64,000 nt of DNA from Zygaena filipendulae (lineage: Eukaryota; Arthropoda; Insecta; Lepidoptera; Zygaenidae), in the NCBI GenBank assembly GCA_907165275.2, contig OU015664.1, positions 3,992,001-4,056,000 on the forward strand. Reading direction: 5' to 3'. This document shows, piece by piece, positions 13,067 through 23,434 of this stretch (position 1 is its first letter; every line of letters starts with the position of its first letter). The translations under genes were made by a program, and so were the position numbers. The notes beneath the pieces are model-generated. The model searched no databases. It saw only the letters and a program-made list of their open reading frames with translations, and was not told where the DNA came from.

Positions 13067-13295
13067 CTAGCTGTCCCCCGCGATTTCATCCGCGGTAATT
13101 TCGGAGTTCCCGCGGAGGTTGTGGGAAAAAGTACTCTATGTCCTTCAGTTCCCGCGGGAATTCCGGTATAAAAACTATCCTATCTTTTAAGTTGGACCAT
13201 ATTATAAACGGTTGCAAAGTTTTATCAAAATCCGTTCAGTAGTTTCGGAGTCCATCGCGGACAAACAACGTGACACGTGATTTATATATATTAGA
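13067..13295 (-). mobile_element. Helitron-like element, second of an abutting pair
   Basis: Same subfamily as the preceding copy. Its CTAG end starts directly at the TCTAATAT start of the neighbour, with no spacer. It retains the 'TTTCGGAGTTCCCGCGG' block and the 'TTTATCAAAATCCGTTCAG' block. About 30 bp of the other copy's middle is missing or rearranged. Confidence 0.65.
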
Positions 13296-13354
13296 TATCG
13301 ATGCGAGTACTTTTGACCGATACCTAATTGATACTTAGTTCAAAGTATCGATAC

Positions 13355-13480
13355 AAAAACCGACTTCTAAAAACAAAACTAAAAATAACAAAATGTCGAT
13401 TTAATTCAACAGACAAAAATACACGTAATACTATTAGTAACGTGCTACCACTTTGAATTCGGTGCCAAGCCCGCTTACGT
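13355..13480 (+). repeat. Dispersed repeat family B fragment
   Basis: The words CCGACTTCTAAAAACAAAAC, AAAAATAACAAAATGTCGAT and GGTGCCAAGCCCGCTTACGTC recur in reverse orientation at about 15008-15135 and partly at 14748-14820 and 33637-33690. This is a mobile repeat of unknown class, truncated here. Confidence 0.6.
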
Positions 13481-13954
13481 CTTCTTCTTTTTTATTAAAT
13501 GGCAACTTTTAAGTAATTGTGCCAATGTCATTTTTTTTCGTTTATGACATGAAAATCACAATTTCTGTACCTTTTACTTGAATAAATAAATATAGGAAAG
13601 GCTAAGAGTACAGGGCCCATACTGCCAATGTGCCAATGACAATGTGTGACTTGATAGACAAAGCAACGCGCTTGAATCAGGGGCGGATCCAGGATTTGGT
13701 TGAGGGGAGGGCAATTTGGTTGCACCATGAAATTTTTTGAATTAACAGGATAGACAAAAAAGTCCATTAATAAAATTTAAGTGCTTCATATTGAGAGCAT
13801 CTGAATTGAGCTTATGTATGTATTATATTATCTGTGTGTATGTTTCGCGATTTTTTAACCGACTTCCAAAAAGGAGGAGGTTACGCATTCGGCTGTATGT
13901 TTTTTTTTTATATTACTCGAAGCTAGGGTTGGAACGATTTCGAAAATTCATTTT

Positions 13955-14505
13955 TTGTTTGAAAGCGTATACTCCCAATTAGGTCCTATTGCCACCAAGT
14001 GGGATCTGATGATGGGATCTTATGGTTTAAGAATCTTTATTATCCTCAAAAGATCTTGGGAAAATCGTGGGAACTCTTCAAAAATAATAGGCGATTTGGG
14101 TATTTTTTATAGTAAATCGTTCATTTGCTTTCGGAAAGCAAAATTTGAAGAAGTGGAACTGATCATGAAGACCACAAGTGTTCATCGGAACTACTCAACA
14201 ATAATACGTATTTCACGGGTTTCGATTGAACCGATTTAGAAAACTGATTTTGTTGTTTGAAAGGGTATACTCCCAAGTTGGTCCCATTGTCAACAAATCG
14301 AGAACCTGATGATGGAATCATGGAGAAATCAAGAGAACTCTTCAAAAATTACAGACACACCTATAGCGATTTTTGTATTTTTTATAGTAAATCGTTTATT
14401 TGCTTTTGGAAAGCAAAATTTGAAGAAATGAAACTGATGATGAAGACCACAGATGATCATCGGAACTACTCAATAAAAGGTATTTCACGAGTTCCGATTC
14501 GTTAA
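13955..14505 (+). repeat. Direct duplication of about 285-300 bp inside the hAT element
   Basis: The block 'GAAAGCGTATACTCCCAATT' near 13960 recurs as 'GAAAGGGTATACTCCCAAGT' near 14260. Each is followed by TATAGTAAATCGTT, TTTGCTTT.GGAAAGCAAAAT, and a GAAGACCACA.GT/GATCATCGGAAC block. Divergence of roughly 10-15 percent suggests an old duplication. A third, shorter trace lies near 14560. Confidence 0.7.
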
Positions 14506-15906
14506 CTTTAATATGGTTCCTAAATAATTTATGCTCGTCACAATGTATATGGTAAAGTGGAACTGATGATGACGTACCAGGAGAACTCCTCAACAATCAA
14601 CGTCCCTGTCGTCCCGTCGGTAAAAGCAGTATTTTGTAAAAGGCGATGAGCAATTGACATTAGGCTATTGTAACTTAGATAAATTACAAACGGACTCACT
14701 TGAAAGCAAGAAATAAACAAAATTTTAACAAAAAAATTAAAACTGACTTCCAACAACACAAAACTAAAAAGCTAAAAATAACAAAATATCGATTTTATCC
14801 AACAGACAAAATACACGTAAGTTTATTTTTGGTAGTTATTACCAGTAGTTATTATACCAGTACTAGTAGTTATTATTGGTTTATTCTACCACTTGACTAC
14901 TATTATTATTTGAAGTCGGTGACAAGCCAAATATGGCGTAGGTACTTACATGGGCTAAGTCCAGTCCCGCCACGAGTTCGTTGTGAGCTGAACAACCCAA
15001 GTGGGTAGACGTAAGCGGGCTTGGCACCGAATTTAAATCAAAAAGTGGTAGCACAAACCAACAATAGTATTACATGTGTTTTTGTCTGATGGATTAAGTC
15101 GGTATTTTGTTATTTTTAGCTTTTTAGTTTTATGTTTTTCATATTTAAAAAAAATGTGGTGTCGAAAACGATAGAGCTTAGGTAGGTATAGCGGTTTTTG
15201 AGTACGATTCTCTGTAAAATCAAAGTTTTTTTAGTATTTCATTATTTTCAACTTGTACTTTCATGCATAAAATAATCTACATGGAAGCTACAACAGATAA
15301 AAGTAAAAAATGAAAAATTTACGTTCCAGCGAATCTGACCTGAATTAACAACTTTAAATTAAAATTTTGTAGGTTTGTATCTATAAAGTGATAGGAAAAT
15401 AATGGGAAGTGTTATGGTTAATAGCGATTTTTTTACTAAACTGAGGAAAAATACCATCAGAGGTGCACATGTGATGTGATAAAAACGTGTTTCGTGATCA
15501 GAAGAACAAAGAACTACCTAACTACCTGACGTAGCTTCACGACCGACATAAAGCAATCTGAAACTTTCTTTGAAGTAAGTCGGTGATTTGGGATCCCTCA
15601 GCACTTTAAAGATGGTACAAAGAATATGTGTAGTGCGCCTGGCGAATATGTAAACCACACGCATTTTGCAGCCGCTCCAACTTATCGCGTTACTATGTCT
15701 AGTTGTTGTATACGTATGCTGTAAATCTTTGTGTTGTGTCAAATAAAGTTTTTTCAATTTCAATTTTCAATTTCAATTACTCTTCTGTCAGATTCATACA
15801 GCACACATCGGCGTAAACAAAAAGAAGGTTACTCCTTGGATTAGTAAAATGAGGAGAAAATTTGGGAAATAACGCAGAAAACTCAGAGAAGTGAATAATT
15901 TTCGTC

Positions 15907-15940
15907 CATATGACCTTTTTATTTCGTCTGAGCATATGAC
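15907..15940. mobile_element. 18-bp terminal-only insertion with 8-bp TSD
   Basis: CATATGAC at 15907-15914 and again at 15933-15940 bracket the 18-mer CTTTTTATTTCGTCTGAG. The reverse complement of this 18-mer, CTCAGACGAAATAAAAAG, is identical to the first 18 bases of the independent 33-bp insertion at 30251, which has its own 8-bp duplication. The sequence shows this directly; reading it as transposition of an element end is inference. Confidence 0.7.
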
Positions 15941-16753
15941 GAGATACGGAAAAATAGGTACTATTGAAACAAAAAGATGTTTTTGACCGTAGAAGATTTT
16001 AAAATTTACAGTCAACAGAAGAAAAATTTGATAAATTTTGGAAATTTTCCCAAATTTTTTTCCAAATCCGAATTCATCGCGCACCGCACGTGATAAAAGT
16101 CATCGACTATTTTTTGAGCACAGAGGTATAATATGACGGGGAATAAAAATCGAAATTCTATTAATTCCATTTAGTTCGTCAGTTACATATAACATAATAT
16201 AAATAAATAATATGGATAGATTTGCTTTGAACGTGGAAAAAAGTAGAAGAGTTAGGTACCAACTAGTTTTGGGAAGTAAAATCACAATAGCTTACTTCCA
16301 AGTCTCAAGGATGTTGGATGAAGTTAAAGAAAAGGGATAGAGAAACTACATATATAAGGATAATTGTAAAAACATATATACAGCCAAACGCAGAAACTTC
16401 TCCTTTTAAATGAGAAATATACCATATGGCACGTAGTTTCAAACCAGAAAATTTGTTTTAACGAGAAAGAATTGACAGATTTTGTGTTTGTTTTACAATA
16501 ATAGATACAAACTTCCATAGGGGTTCGTTACGAACTAATAATTTATAGAGTTTTAAAAATGAATATTTGTTCGTTCATTCAGGTTCATTCGTATTCAAAT
16601 TACGATGAAACTTTGGTGAAAAGCCACAACCTTGCGAAGATTTTTCTAAGGTCTAATTAAAGTAGGTACCTATTTAGGTCTTCAGGGGGGGCAATTGCCC
16701 CCAGTGCCCCCCCCTGGATCCGCCCCTGGCTTGAATTTAAAAAAAACCCGATA

Positions 16754-16804
16754 TATTTTGCCGTAGACGGAGAATGACAATCATTCTCCGTCTACGTATT
16801 TTGC
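16754..16804. mobile_element. 35-bp element made only of two inverted ends, with 8-bp TSD
   Basis: TATTTTGC at 16754-16761 and 16797-16804 flank a 35-bp palindrome: the 16-mer CGTAGACGGAGAATGA, three bases CAA, and the perfect complement TCATTCTCCGTCTACG. The same 16-mer is the left end of the 2.8-kb element at 19194, and its one-mismatch version is that element's right end. This copy therefore keeps essentially both terminal repeats and no interior. Confidence 0.85.
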
Positions 16805-16889
16805 CCACTCGGGTTGTACCTCAGTACAATAAGTTATTCTTCTGAGGGTTGTACAGCAGACAGCTCACGACGAGCTCGTGGCGGGAGAG

Positions 16890-17150
16890 ACACGAGTCCC
16901 TGTATTGTACAGCACCGGAAAAGGCGACACCGGAATGCACGACACAAGATTGGACGGCCCCGGAATGTACAGAACGGAATAATATCATTTATAGTATACG
17001 AGCACAAAGAAAGGAGGCGTGATTTCATCGACCAATAGGAGCGGTGTCACCAATTCCGGTGCTGTAGATTACGGTGTGGTACAATCCAGTGTCGCGCATT
17101 CCAGTGCTGTACATTCCGGTGTCGTACAATATCGGGTTGTGCAATCCTGG
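16890..17150. repeat. Inverted arrays of a 15-16-bp minisatellite
   Basis: From about 17045 to 17150 units like ATTCCGGTGCTGTAG, ATTCCAGTGCTGTAC and ATTCCGGTGTCGTACA follow one another. From about 16905 to 16985 the complementary units (GTACAGCACCGGAA, CGACACCGGAATGCA) run in the opposite sense. The two arrays could pair across a short central spacer. Open frames here are artefacts of the repeat. Confidence 0.65.
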
Positions 17151-17712
17151 TTCCCACTCCGTCTACGTTGTTTGTTGATTAGGGGACTTTTGGCGGGATT
17201 TTTAGCAGAGTAGACGTCAGTTTTATTTCTTAGTTTATCTTGGTTAATATTGTGTGAATATGGTGGACTTTGCATAAAAGTGATCCATTAGTGATGAACA
17301 GTGTGCGAAAACAGTGAAATAAGATAAAATAGGGCGTTCGCCGCGCCGGGAGGTTTTCGTTTTTCTATACAATTTCCCACAAAGCATACTATTAAGGTTC
17401 AACTACGAAGATTTGCCGCCAAAAGTTCCGTTAAAGCATCGAAATGCATCTCACCAATGCATTTCGATGTAAATAACTTCAGAAGAAATATACTACTGAA
17501 TTGGCTATATGGACTTAGTTTCCTTCTGCCTTCCCCGAAAGGGGTAAACCTGAGGGCTGCCTGAGGGGTAAACTTCACAAAAAAAAAATGTTTGTTGAAT
17601 TTTTTTAGAATTTAGCACAGAACTGTGGAATTTAGACATTTTGATTTTAGATTACCTACCTCGGTATAGAGATTATTATCAAGTATAATTATTAATTATA
17701 TCCATATTAAAT

Positions 17713-20700
17713 ATGACGACAATTAGACCGTTTACCTGCGAAGATATGTTAAAATTTAATAATGTGTAAGTTACTCGGATTTTAATTGATATCCATAACC
17801 ATATTTATAGTCTTCACACACGATTATCTTTACAGGAATTTAGATCCACTGACAGAAACATACGGCTTATCTTTTTATACACAATATTTAGCACATTGGC
17901 CAGAATATTTTCAAGTTGCTGAATCACCGAGTGGAGAAATAATGGGATACAGTATGTCATTAAACTTCTTACTTTCATTAGGTACTCATGTCACTTGACT
18001 GTAGGCAATGATTATAGGCTCTCTTTGTTGATCTTGATCCCATGCATATATGAATACATGCATTGTGCTTAAAATGTTATATCAATGTAGTGTTCTCTTG
18101 TAGACATGCACTAAACATCACCATTCAGTGTGATGTGATAAGGTGTTACTTTTCCAGTCGGGTGCTATCACTCGCAAACATTATCTCTCAAACATTACTC
18201 GACACGTTCTAAAGGAAAATTGATCTTGTGTAGTAGTAAAATCGTTAACAGTCTGAGATATTGCAGTGTGATGATTGTTTCTCTCGCATAATGGTTGATG
18301 TTGCATCACCTTGTGGAGTGATATCACTCAAGTAATATTACTCACATTACTTACACAAGTCTATTCTCTTGTACTTGATCAGTAAAAGTGTATGTAATTA
18401 CATAGCCAAGCATTTCAATTGTTTCTCTTCTATGTTTTCAGACTTTTTTATAGCATAGGTACTATTTATCTAATTATGATGTAACTTTAGTGTATTTTGT
18501 GTGCCTATGAAGATTTCTGACCCCTGAGTAACTGTAAAAATGTAATGAGTTTTTAACACAAAATGAGTTGAAACTATAGAAATGTGATAAATTCATTAAA
18601 ATGCAATACAAGACCATACATTAGACATTCAATTGCGTCAATAGTATACTACGACATGTACATCATCAGATGATTTAAACCAAAAACTGGGACCTATTTG
18701 TCTTATTGCAGTTTGTCCACCTGGTTTACCTGGTTTTACTTTATCAGATTAGATAAAAAAACTGGTAGGTACCTTTTTAACTTTGTCACTTGTTTGTAGG
18801 GGGAAGAACTGCAGTATATTATATACTAGCCATGCCCTGCTGTTTCACCCGCGGTAATTCTGGGGTTCCCGCGGGAATTCCGGGATAAAAGTACCTTATG
18901 TCTTTCTCTGTACCCCTGACAACGTGCATGCCAAATTTCATCCAAATCTGTTCAGCCGTTTATTTATTTATTTATTTCTTTATTGCACAAAAAATAACAA
19001 TGATACAGTACCTAAAGAAAAAGGAGAAAGCAAATGGCGGTCTTATCGCATAGTTGCGATCTCTTCCAGACAACCAATTATGCGAAAGGACAAAAAAAAA
19101 ATACATAGACACGGGTGGTTGGGTAAAGCATTCCAAACATTATACTATACATATCATATACCATTTGCCGTTTTTGCCGTTTTTGCGTGATTGCGTAGAC
19201 GGAGAATGAACTAGACGAGGCATTCGCGTATAGCGTAAGAGAAAGTGATATTCTTCCTATGCACACATGTAAACTACCAGTATTGCCACTAAATAACTTA
19301 TTTCCAATTTCCAAGGAGTTTTAGCTTGTTTGGTGATGAAAAAGCTATAGGAAGTAAAATGTAGTTTTATAGGATAGGTTGTTTTGTATATAAACTATAA
19401 ATCATCGATCCCTGATGGTGTCGAGGGGATTTATAATATACTAGCTGACCCGCGCGGTTTCACCCGTGGTAATTTCGGAGTTCCCGCGGGAATTCCAGGA
19501 TAAAATATAGTTACAAACCTTCCTCATGAATCACTCTATCTATTGGTGAAAACCGAATCAAAATCCGTTGGGTAGTTTAAAGATTTAAGCATACATAGGG
19601 ATATAGGGACAGAGAAAGCGACTTTATTTTATAGTATGTAGTGAAGCGGGGCAAGTGAAATGAATACTATGTAGGTGCAAATAACGTTTTATTGGGACTT
19701 AAGTTAGCGCACGGTACGGATGAGCAAACCAGCTTATTTCTCGTCAGGGCATCAAAGTTGCGCGCTTGGCTTATGGTTTTTGAAACGATTATTATTATTG
19801 CTTGCTATTGGTTCGCGCCAGCTGCACTCATTGTAATTAAGTTTAGTTTTTCGAAAGAAACTGCTTGGTAAATGCTTGAAACGAATCCTTGAATAGCTAT
19901 TTGGTTTCCAATTTACACGACCAGTGCTTGCTATCCAGTTAATAAGAGTAACTAATTTAAAAGGAAATCTGAAAAAGAAAAAACATATAGAATACACACT
20001 GGACACGTGGACAATGTATTTATCAGGCCCAATATTCTAAAATTTCCAAATCGAATCTAACATATTTCATACACTACTCATACAGTCAAGAGCATGCAAG
20101 ATTTTCAGCCAGTCTTACACGCGAAGGGTACAGTACACGTGATTCTGTTGACGGTCAAATTGAACTTATTCGATTCGATACTGAAGTTTTAAGACGATCG
20201 TGTGCGTGCAAATTTTCATACAAAAAGCCAAACCGTTTATCTCCCCTTAAACATAGACCAATTTTGATGATTTTTTTACATGTTATTGATGTATTGGATA
20301 ACTAGGGCTGTACGTTTTGATTTTAAAGAAATATTGCTTATAACAAAAGTTATTAGCATCTCAATATCCATATTTTTTACAAAAAATCTTCCTCGAGTTT
20401 TTTAATTTATTAAAGTTAAACTAAACTGAATTACTAAATTAGAAAAACGTACAGCCCTAGATTAAGGTGTACTGAATCGAATGACACCAAAATTGTCTCA
20501 TTTAGTGAAGGTTTAGGGGGGTAGAAAAGGTTTGGCCCGAAACAATATTTCAGAAGGAAAAATTAGGCACTCGCCTCTAGGTCCTGCAAGTCTCTCTATC
20601 GCACGCATCGCACGGTAGCAGAGCGGCATGAAACAGATAGACTTTTTGCAAATACCTACTCGCGACGCGTCTCGGATGGAAACGATCCTCTTAAAATACA

Positions 20701-23434
20701 GCGTCTGAGACATAGTTGACTAGAATCTTTCAGTATTTTATCCCACGTTGAAAAAAAAAACAAATGATGGAAACGATTGGCACTTAGCATGAAACTTGGT
20801 AGAGATAAAAAAAAAATTCCAGTCTATTTTAAAGATTTATATGTATGGCCTACTTAAATAAAGCAAGAAAAAGAAAAAAATATACGCATAAATTAATTAA
20901 ATAGAGCGTTTCAAAGTTCCTACTTTTGACTTTACCGCCGAAACGCGGAATGACGTCACTAGTTCAAAATTACGCCTTATTAACCTGTGATAGAAATGTC
21001 ACTGTCGGGTCATGTGACACTGACAGACAGATAACTTCAATATCCAAAAGCGAAATTAAGGTTGAACTGTGTCGAGTTCAGAAAATTAAAAATATGCGTT
21101 GACTGTATGCACTTAGTTTCTTTTGCCTTCTCTGAAAGAGGTAAATGTTTCCTAAAAAATAAAAGTGACGTAATCTGTTAAGCGTGGCTGTGATTGGTGT
21201 TTCGTTGCAACGTTCCATTTCACAAAATTAAAAGTTGAATATTTTAGAAACTTAAATTTTTTTAGTAAATCTTTCACGATAACGCTTTTCTAAGGCTCTA
21301 TTTTTGACATATTGACACAATTTCTTATAATAAATTTCATGCAAGTACCCTACTACCCTACCCTACACCTCATAGGTACCTACTAATATTATAAAAAATT
21401 GGGAAATTAATCTGGGTTAATCTAGCAACCTTTGTCGTAGTATAACCCGATATATTACGGAAGGCATAGTAACGACGTGGTAAGGACATAGTCGCCATTA
21501 TGGAATAAGGACTACGTAATTTGGCAAGATTATACACTAAAATAAGAAGGAAAATTAATGTTGATTTTTTTGTTATATTTCTACGATTTATACCACAAAG
21601 CTGTTATTATGAATATATTTGCTATTTTGCACAAACAAAACACATTTACATGAAAGTAAATCATTACATACCGATGAAATGTTACATGCTCCGTTTTCCT
21701 TTCATTACGGCTCTTACAGCCTAAAATACAACATATCACTATGTCCACAACAAAAACAAACACTTTAAACACAATATGAAAGTCTATTTAGCTTTCAATA
21801 ATTGAAAATAACAACGTTTTTTATCAAAATAAACAAAGAGCGCTTCGCTTTGTTGGGCAAACTATAACTTTGCCCAACAAAAAAAACCTATACGCTAGAT
21901 AAGGACAAAAGATAATTGGAAATCTCTTTCACTCTTAAGAACTTAGCCATAACACTGTCTCGCTTACTATTCGAAAGAGAAGGAAATCGCCTCATCTATT
22001 CATTCTCCATCTACGCGTGATTGTGTAACAAACATTCAAATATCCACACTTTCACATTTATAATATTAGTAGGATTACTATTACTGTTCTATTACTATTC
22101 TTCTTGTGTAAAATAATAATTATGTAAAATAACAATTCTGTTTTAGTTATGGGAAAGGCTGAAGGACATGGTGAGAATTGGCATGGCCATGTTACAGCTT
22201 TGACTGTCAGTCCTGATTACAGGAGACTTGGTATTGCTGCTACTTTGATGAATATCCTGGAAGATGTATCAGAAAAGTGTGTAACTTTATATCTAATTTT
22301 GTCAAAATTATTCTACCAGCCACAGTCTGGCCACACCAAGTAAAGTTTGTAGTGGAAAAGAACTTTCACTGTTAAAAAAAATTCAGAGTTAGCTACATGA
22401 CAATTATTTTGAATTTCTGAATTCTTCTGAACCAAACGATAATTATCATCATGAAAACCGCTAGGGTGATAACTTCCTTAGTCTTATCTTACAATGCTGT
22501 AGCAGCTGATAGAAGCAACTGTATGGGCGGCGCCACAGCCACGGCAGCGGCGGGGCGGGCGGGACTAACCGCCGCATTCAGAGTCGACTTTAATGATTAC
22601 TTAGTTAAGTATAGATTTTTAAAACAAAACTGCCGCAATCAGACAAGTTTAATAAATTAATGTTAATTGGCATTTAACTAATTTAAGTTACATCTCATTA
22701 AATGCCAATTAACATGAATTTACTGAACGTCTCTGATTGCGGCAATTTTGTTTTAAAAATCTATACTTAACTAAGTAATCATTAAAGTCGACTCTGAGTG
22801 CGGCGGTAAGTAATGTATTTCAAACGAAACTGCTGCAATCAGAGACATTCATTAAATTAATGTTAATCAGCATTTTACTAATTATGTTAAACTTAGACTT
22901 AAGTTAATTTTAGTTAAATGCCAATTAATATTAATTTAATGGCGTCTCTGAGTGCGTCAATTTTGTTTTAAAAACCATTACCTACTTAAAAATTAAGTAA
23001 TTATTAAACGACTCTTGAGTGCGACCGTTAAAATAATGGAATATTTATTTTAGTAGGTAGATGTTTTCTTCAATTTAACGCAGGTGTGGGGCACAGCTAT
23101 GTTGTCATAAAATTCAAATAATGCTTCTTTCAGGAAAAACGCTTATTTTGTTGATTTATTCGTAAGGGTTAGCAACAAAGTTGCCATCAAAATGTACAAG
23201 AACCTGGGCTACATTGTGTACCGTACTGTTTTAGAATATTACTCTGGTGACCCTGATGAAGATGCTTATGGTACAGTTTTATTATCAGTATGGTGTTTTG
23301 TGTTTTAGAGGTTATATTTTATTGAAATTGTTGTATATCTTTTTCTAGATATGAGAAAAGCATGTTCAAGAGATGTTAACCAAAAATCTGTTGTACCACT
23401 CACACATCCGGTTCGGCCTGAAGATGTTGACTAA
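17713..23434 (+). CDS. NAA20: N-alpha-acetyltransferase 20 (NatB catalytic subunit)
   Basis: Catalytic GNAT acetyltransferase of the NatB complex, which acetylates nascent proteins starting Met-Asp/Glu/Asn/Gln at the ribosome together with NAA25. Five exons, 17713-17765, 17836-17951, 22147-22276, 23134-23270 and 23349-23434, join in phase to 173 aa, close to the 178 aa of human NAA20. Strong family landmarks: N-terminus MTTIRPFTCEDMLKFNNVNL, 'DPLTETYGLSFYTQYLAHWPEYF', 'GHVTALTVSPDYRRLGIA' (the R/Q-x-x-G-x-A acetyl-CoA loop), 'YFVDLFVRVSNKVAIKMYKNLGY', and C-terminal 'HPVRPEDVD'. The human GHV loop insertion is slightly shorter here. The 4.2-kb intron 2 carries nested transposons and intron 3 two hairpins, but all splice sites are intact. 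It is convergent with crooked neck. Donor 3 is GTGTGT, a little weak. Confidence 0.97.
18957..19085 (+). repeat. Fragment resembling a non-LTR retroelement 3' end
   Basis: A TTTA-rich tract leads into GGCGGTCTTATCGC..AG.T.GCGATCTCTTCCAGACAACCAATT. The same segment occurs at 27080-27117 in a crooked neck intron. I recall this motif as a common 3' tail of lepidopteran LINEs; no reverse transcriptase is present. Confidence 0.5.
20305..20457. mobile_element. Tc1/mariner-type MITE
   Basis: Ends GGGCTGTACGTTTT and AAAACGTACAGCCC (about 14 bp inverted) sit directly between TA dinucleotides at 20303-20304 and 20458-20459. No coding capacity. Confidence 0.65.
20847..21352 (+). repeat. Module C, copy 1
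   Basis: From GGCCTACTTAAATAAAGC to GCAAGTACCCTA this matches 28695-29405 at high identity, including AGAGCGTTTCAAA, AACGCGGAATGACGTCACTAG and GCGTGGCTGTGATTGGTGTT. This copy lacks about 200 bp present in the other near 28935-29135. Each copy is inside a different 8-bp-TSD element. Confidence 0.75.
22568..22807. repeat. Long fold-back hairpin, copy 1, in NAA20 intron 3
   Basis: Two arms of about 105 bp are near-perfect complements. The left arm starts ACCGCCGCATTCAGAGTCGAC and passes through TTAAAACAAAACTGCCGCAATCAG and TTAATGTTAATTGGCATTTA. The right arm has the complementary segments in reverse order and ends GACTCTGAGTGCGGCGGT. The loop is about 25 bp. No TSD identified. Confidence 0.85.
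22820..23030. repeat. Long fold-back hairpin, copy 2, diverged
   Basis: Same structure as the adjacent copy: ACTGCTGCAATCAGAGAC, then ATTAATGTTAATCAGCATTT, loop, AAATGCCAATTAATATTAAT, and GTCTCTGAGTGCGTCAATTTTG. The outer part of the left arm is lost and pairing is poorer. Confidence 0.7.

Larger units (their letters stand above)
13678..16728. mobile_element. hAT-like element with perfect 8-bp target duplication
   Basis: Seen: the terminal inverted repeat CAGGGGCGGATCCAGG starts at 13678 and its exact complement ends at 16728. GCTTGAAT occurs immediately outside both ends (13670-13677 and 16729-16736), giving an 8-bp duplication. Known: CAGGG-type ends with 8-bp duplications define the hAT superfamily. 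The 3051-bp interior has no long open frame, so the element is non-autonomous or decayed. It contains a 285-bp direct duplication (13955-14505), copies of family B near 14740-14820 and 15005-15135 in opposite orientation, and an 18-bp micro-insertion at 15915. Confidence 0.88.
19194..22015. mobile_element. 2.8-kb element, CGTAGACGGAG ends, 8-bp TSD
   Basis: The left end CGTAGACGGAGAATGAACTAGACGAGGC starts at 19194 and the right end, read inward, is CGTAGATGGAGAATGAA-TAGATGAGGC, ending at 22015. The target duplication CGTGATTG is perfect (19186-19193 and 22016-22023), and the target is a word inside a Helitron-like repeat. There is no intact transposase frame. The interior holds a Helitron fragment (19440-19640), a TA-flanked MITE (20305-20457) and a module shared with another element (20847-21352). 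Ends are not the classical CAGGG of hAT; superfamily unassigned among those making 8-bp duplications. Confidence 0.85.
18826..22074 (-). mobile_element. Helitron-like element split by later insertions
   Basis: The CTAG end with its 'GGTTTCACCCGCGGTAATT'-type stem starts at 18826. The other end (TCCTACTAATATTATAAATG on the minus strand) lies at 22055-22074. Between them the element is broken first by a T-rich insert near 18960-19160 and then, inside the word GCGTGATTG, by the 2822-bp element at 19194-22015. Removing the latter restores the continuous family sequence across the site. All lies in NAA20 intron 2. Confidence 0.75.

Noticed and set aside
20305..20457. 8-bp TSD hAT interpretation of the GGGCTGTACG element
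   Set aside because: Flanking octamers differ (TGGATAAC versus GATTAAGG-type); the TA-TA flank fits Tc1/mariner better.
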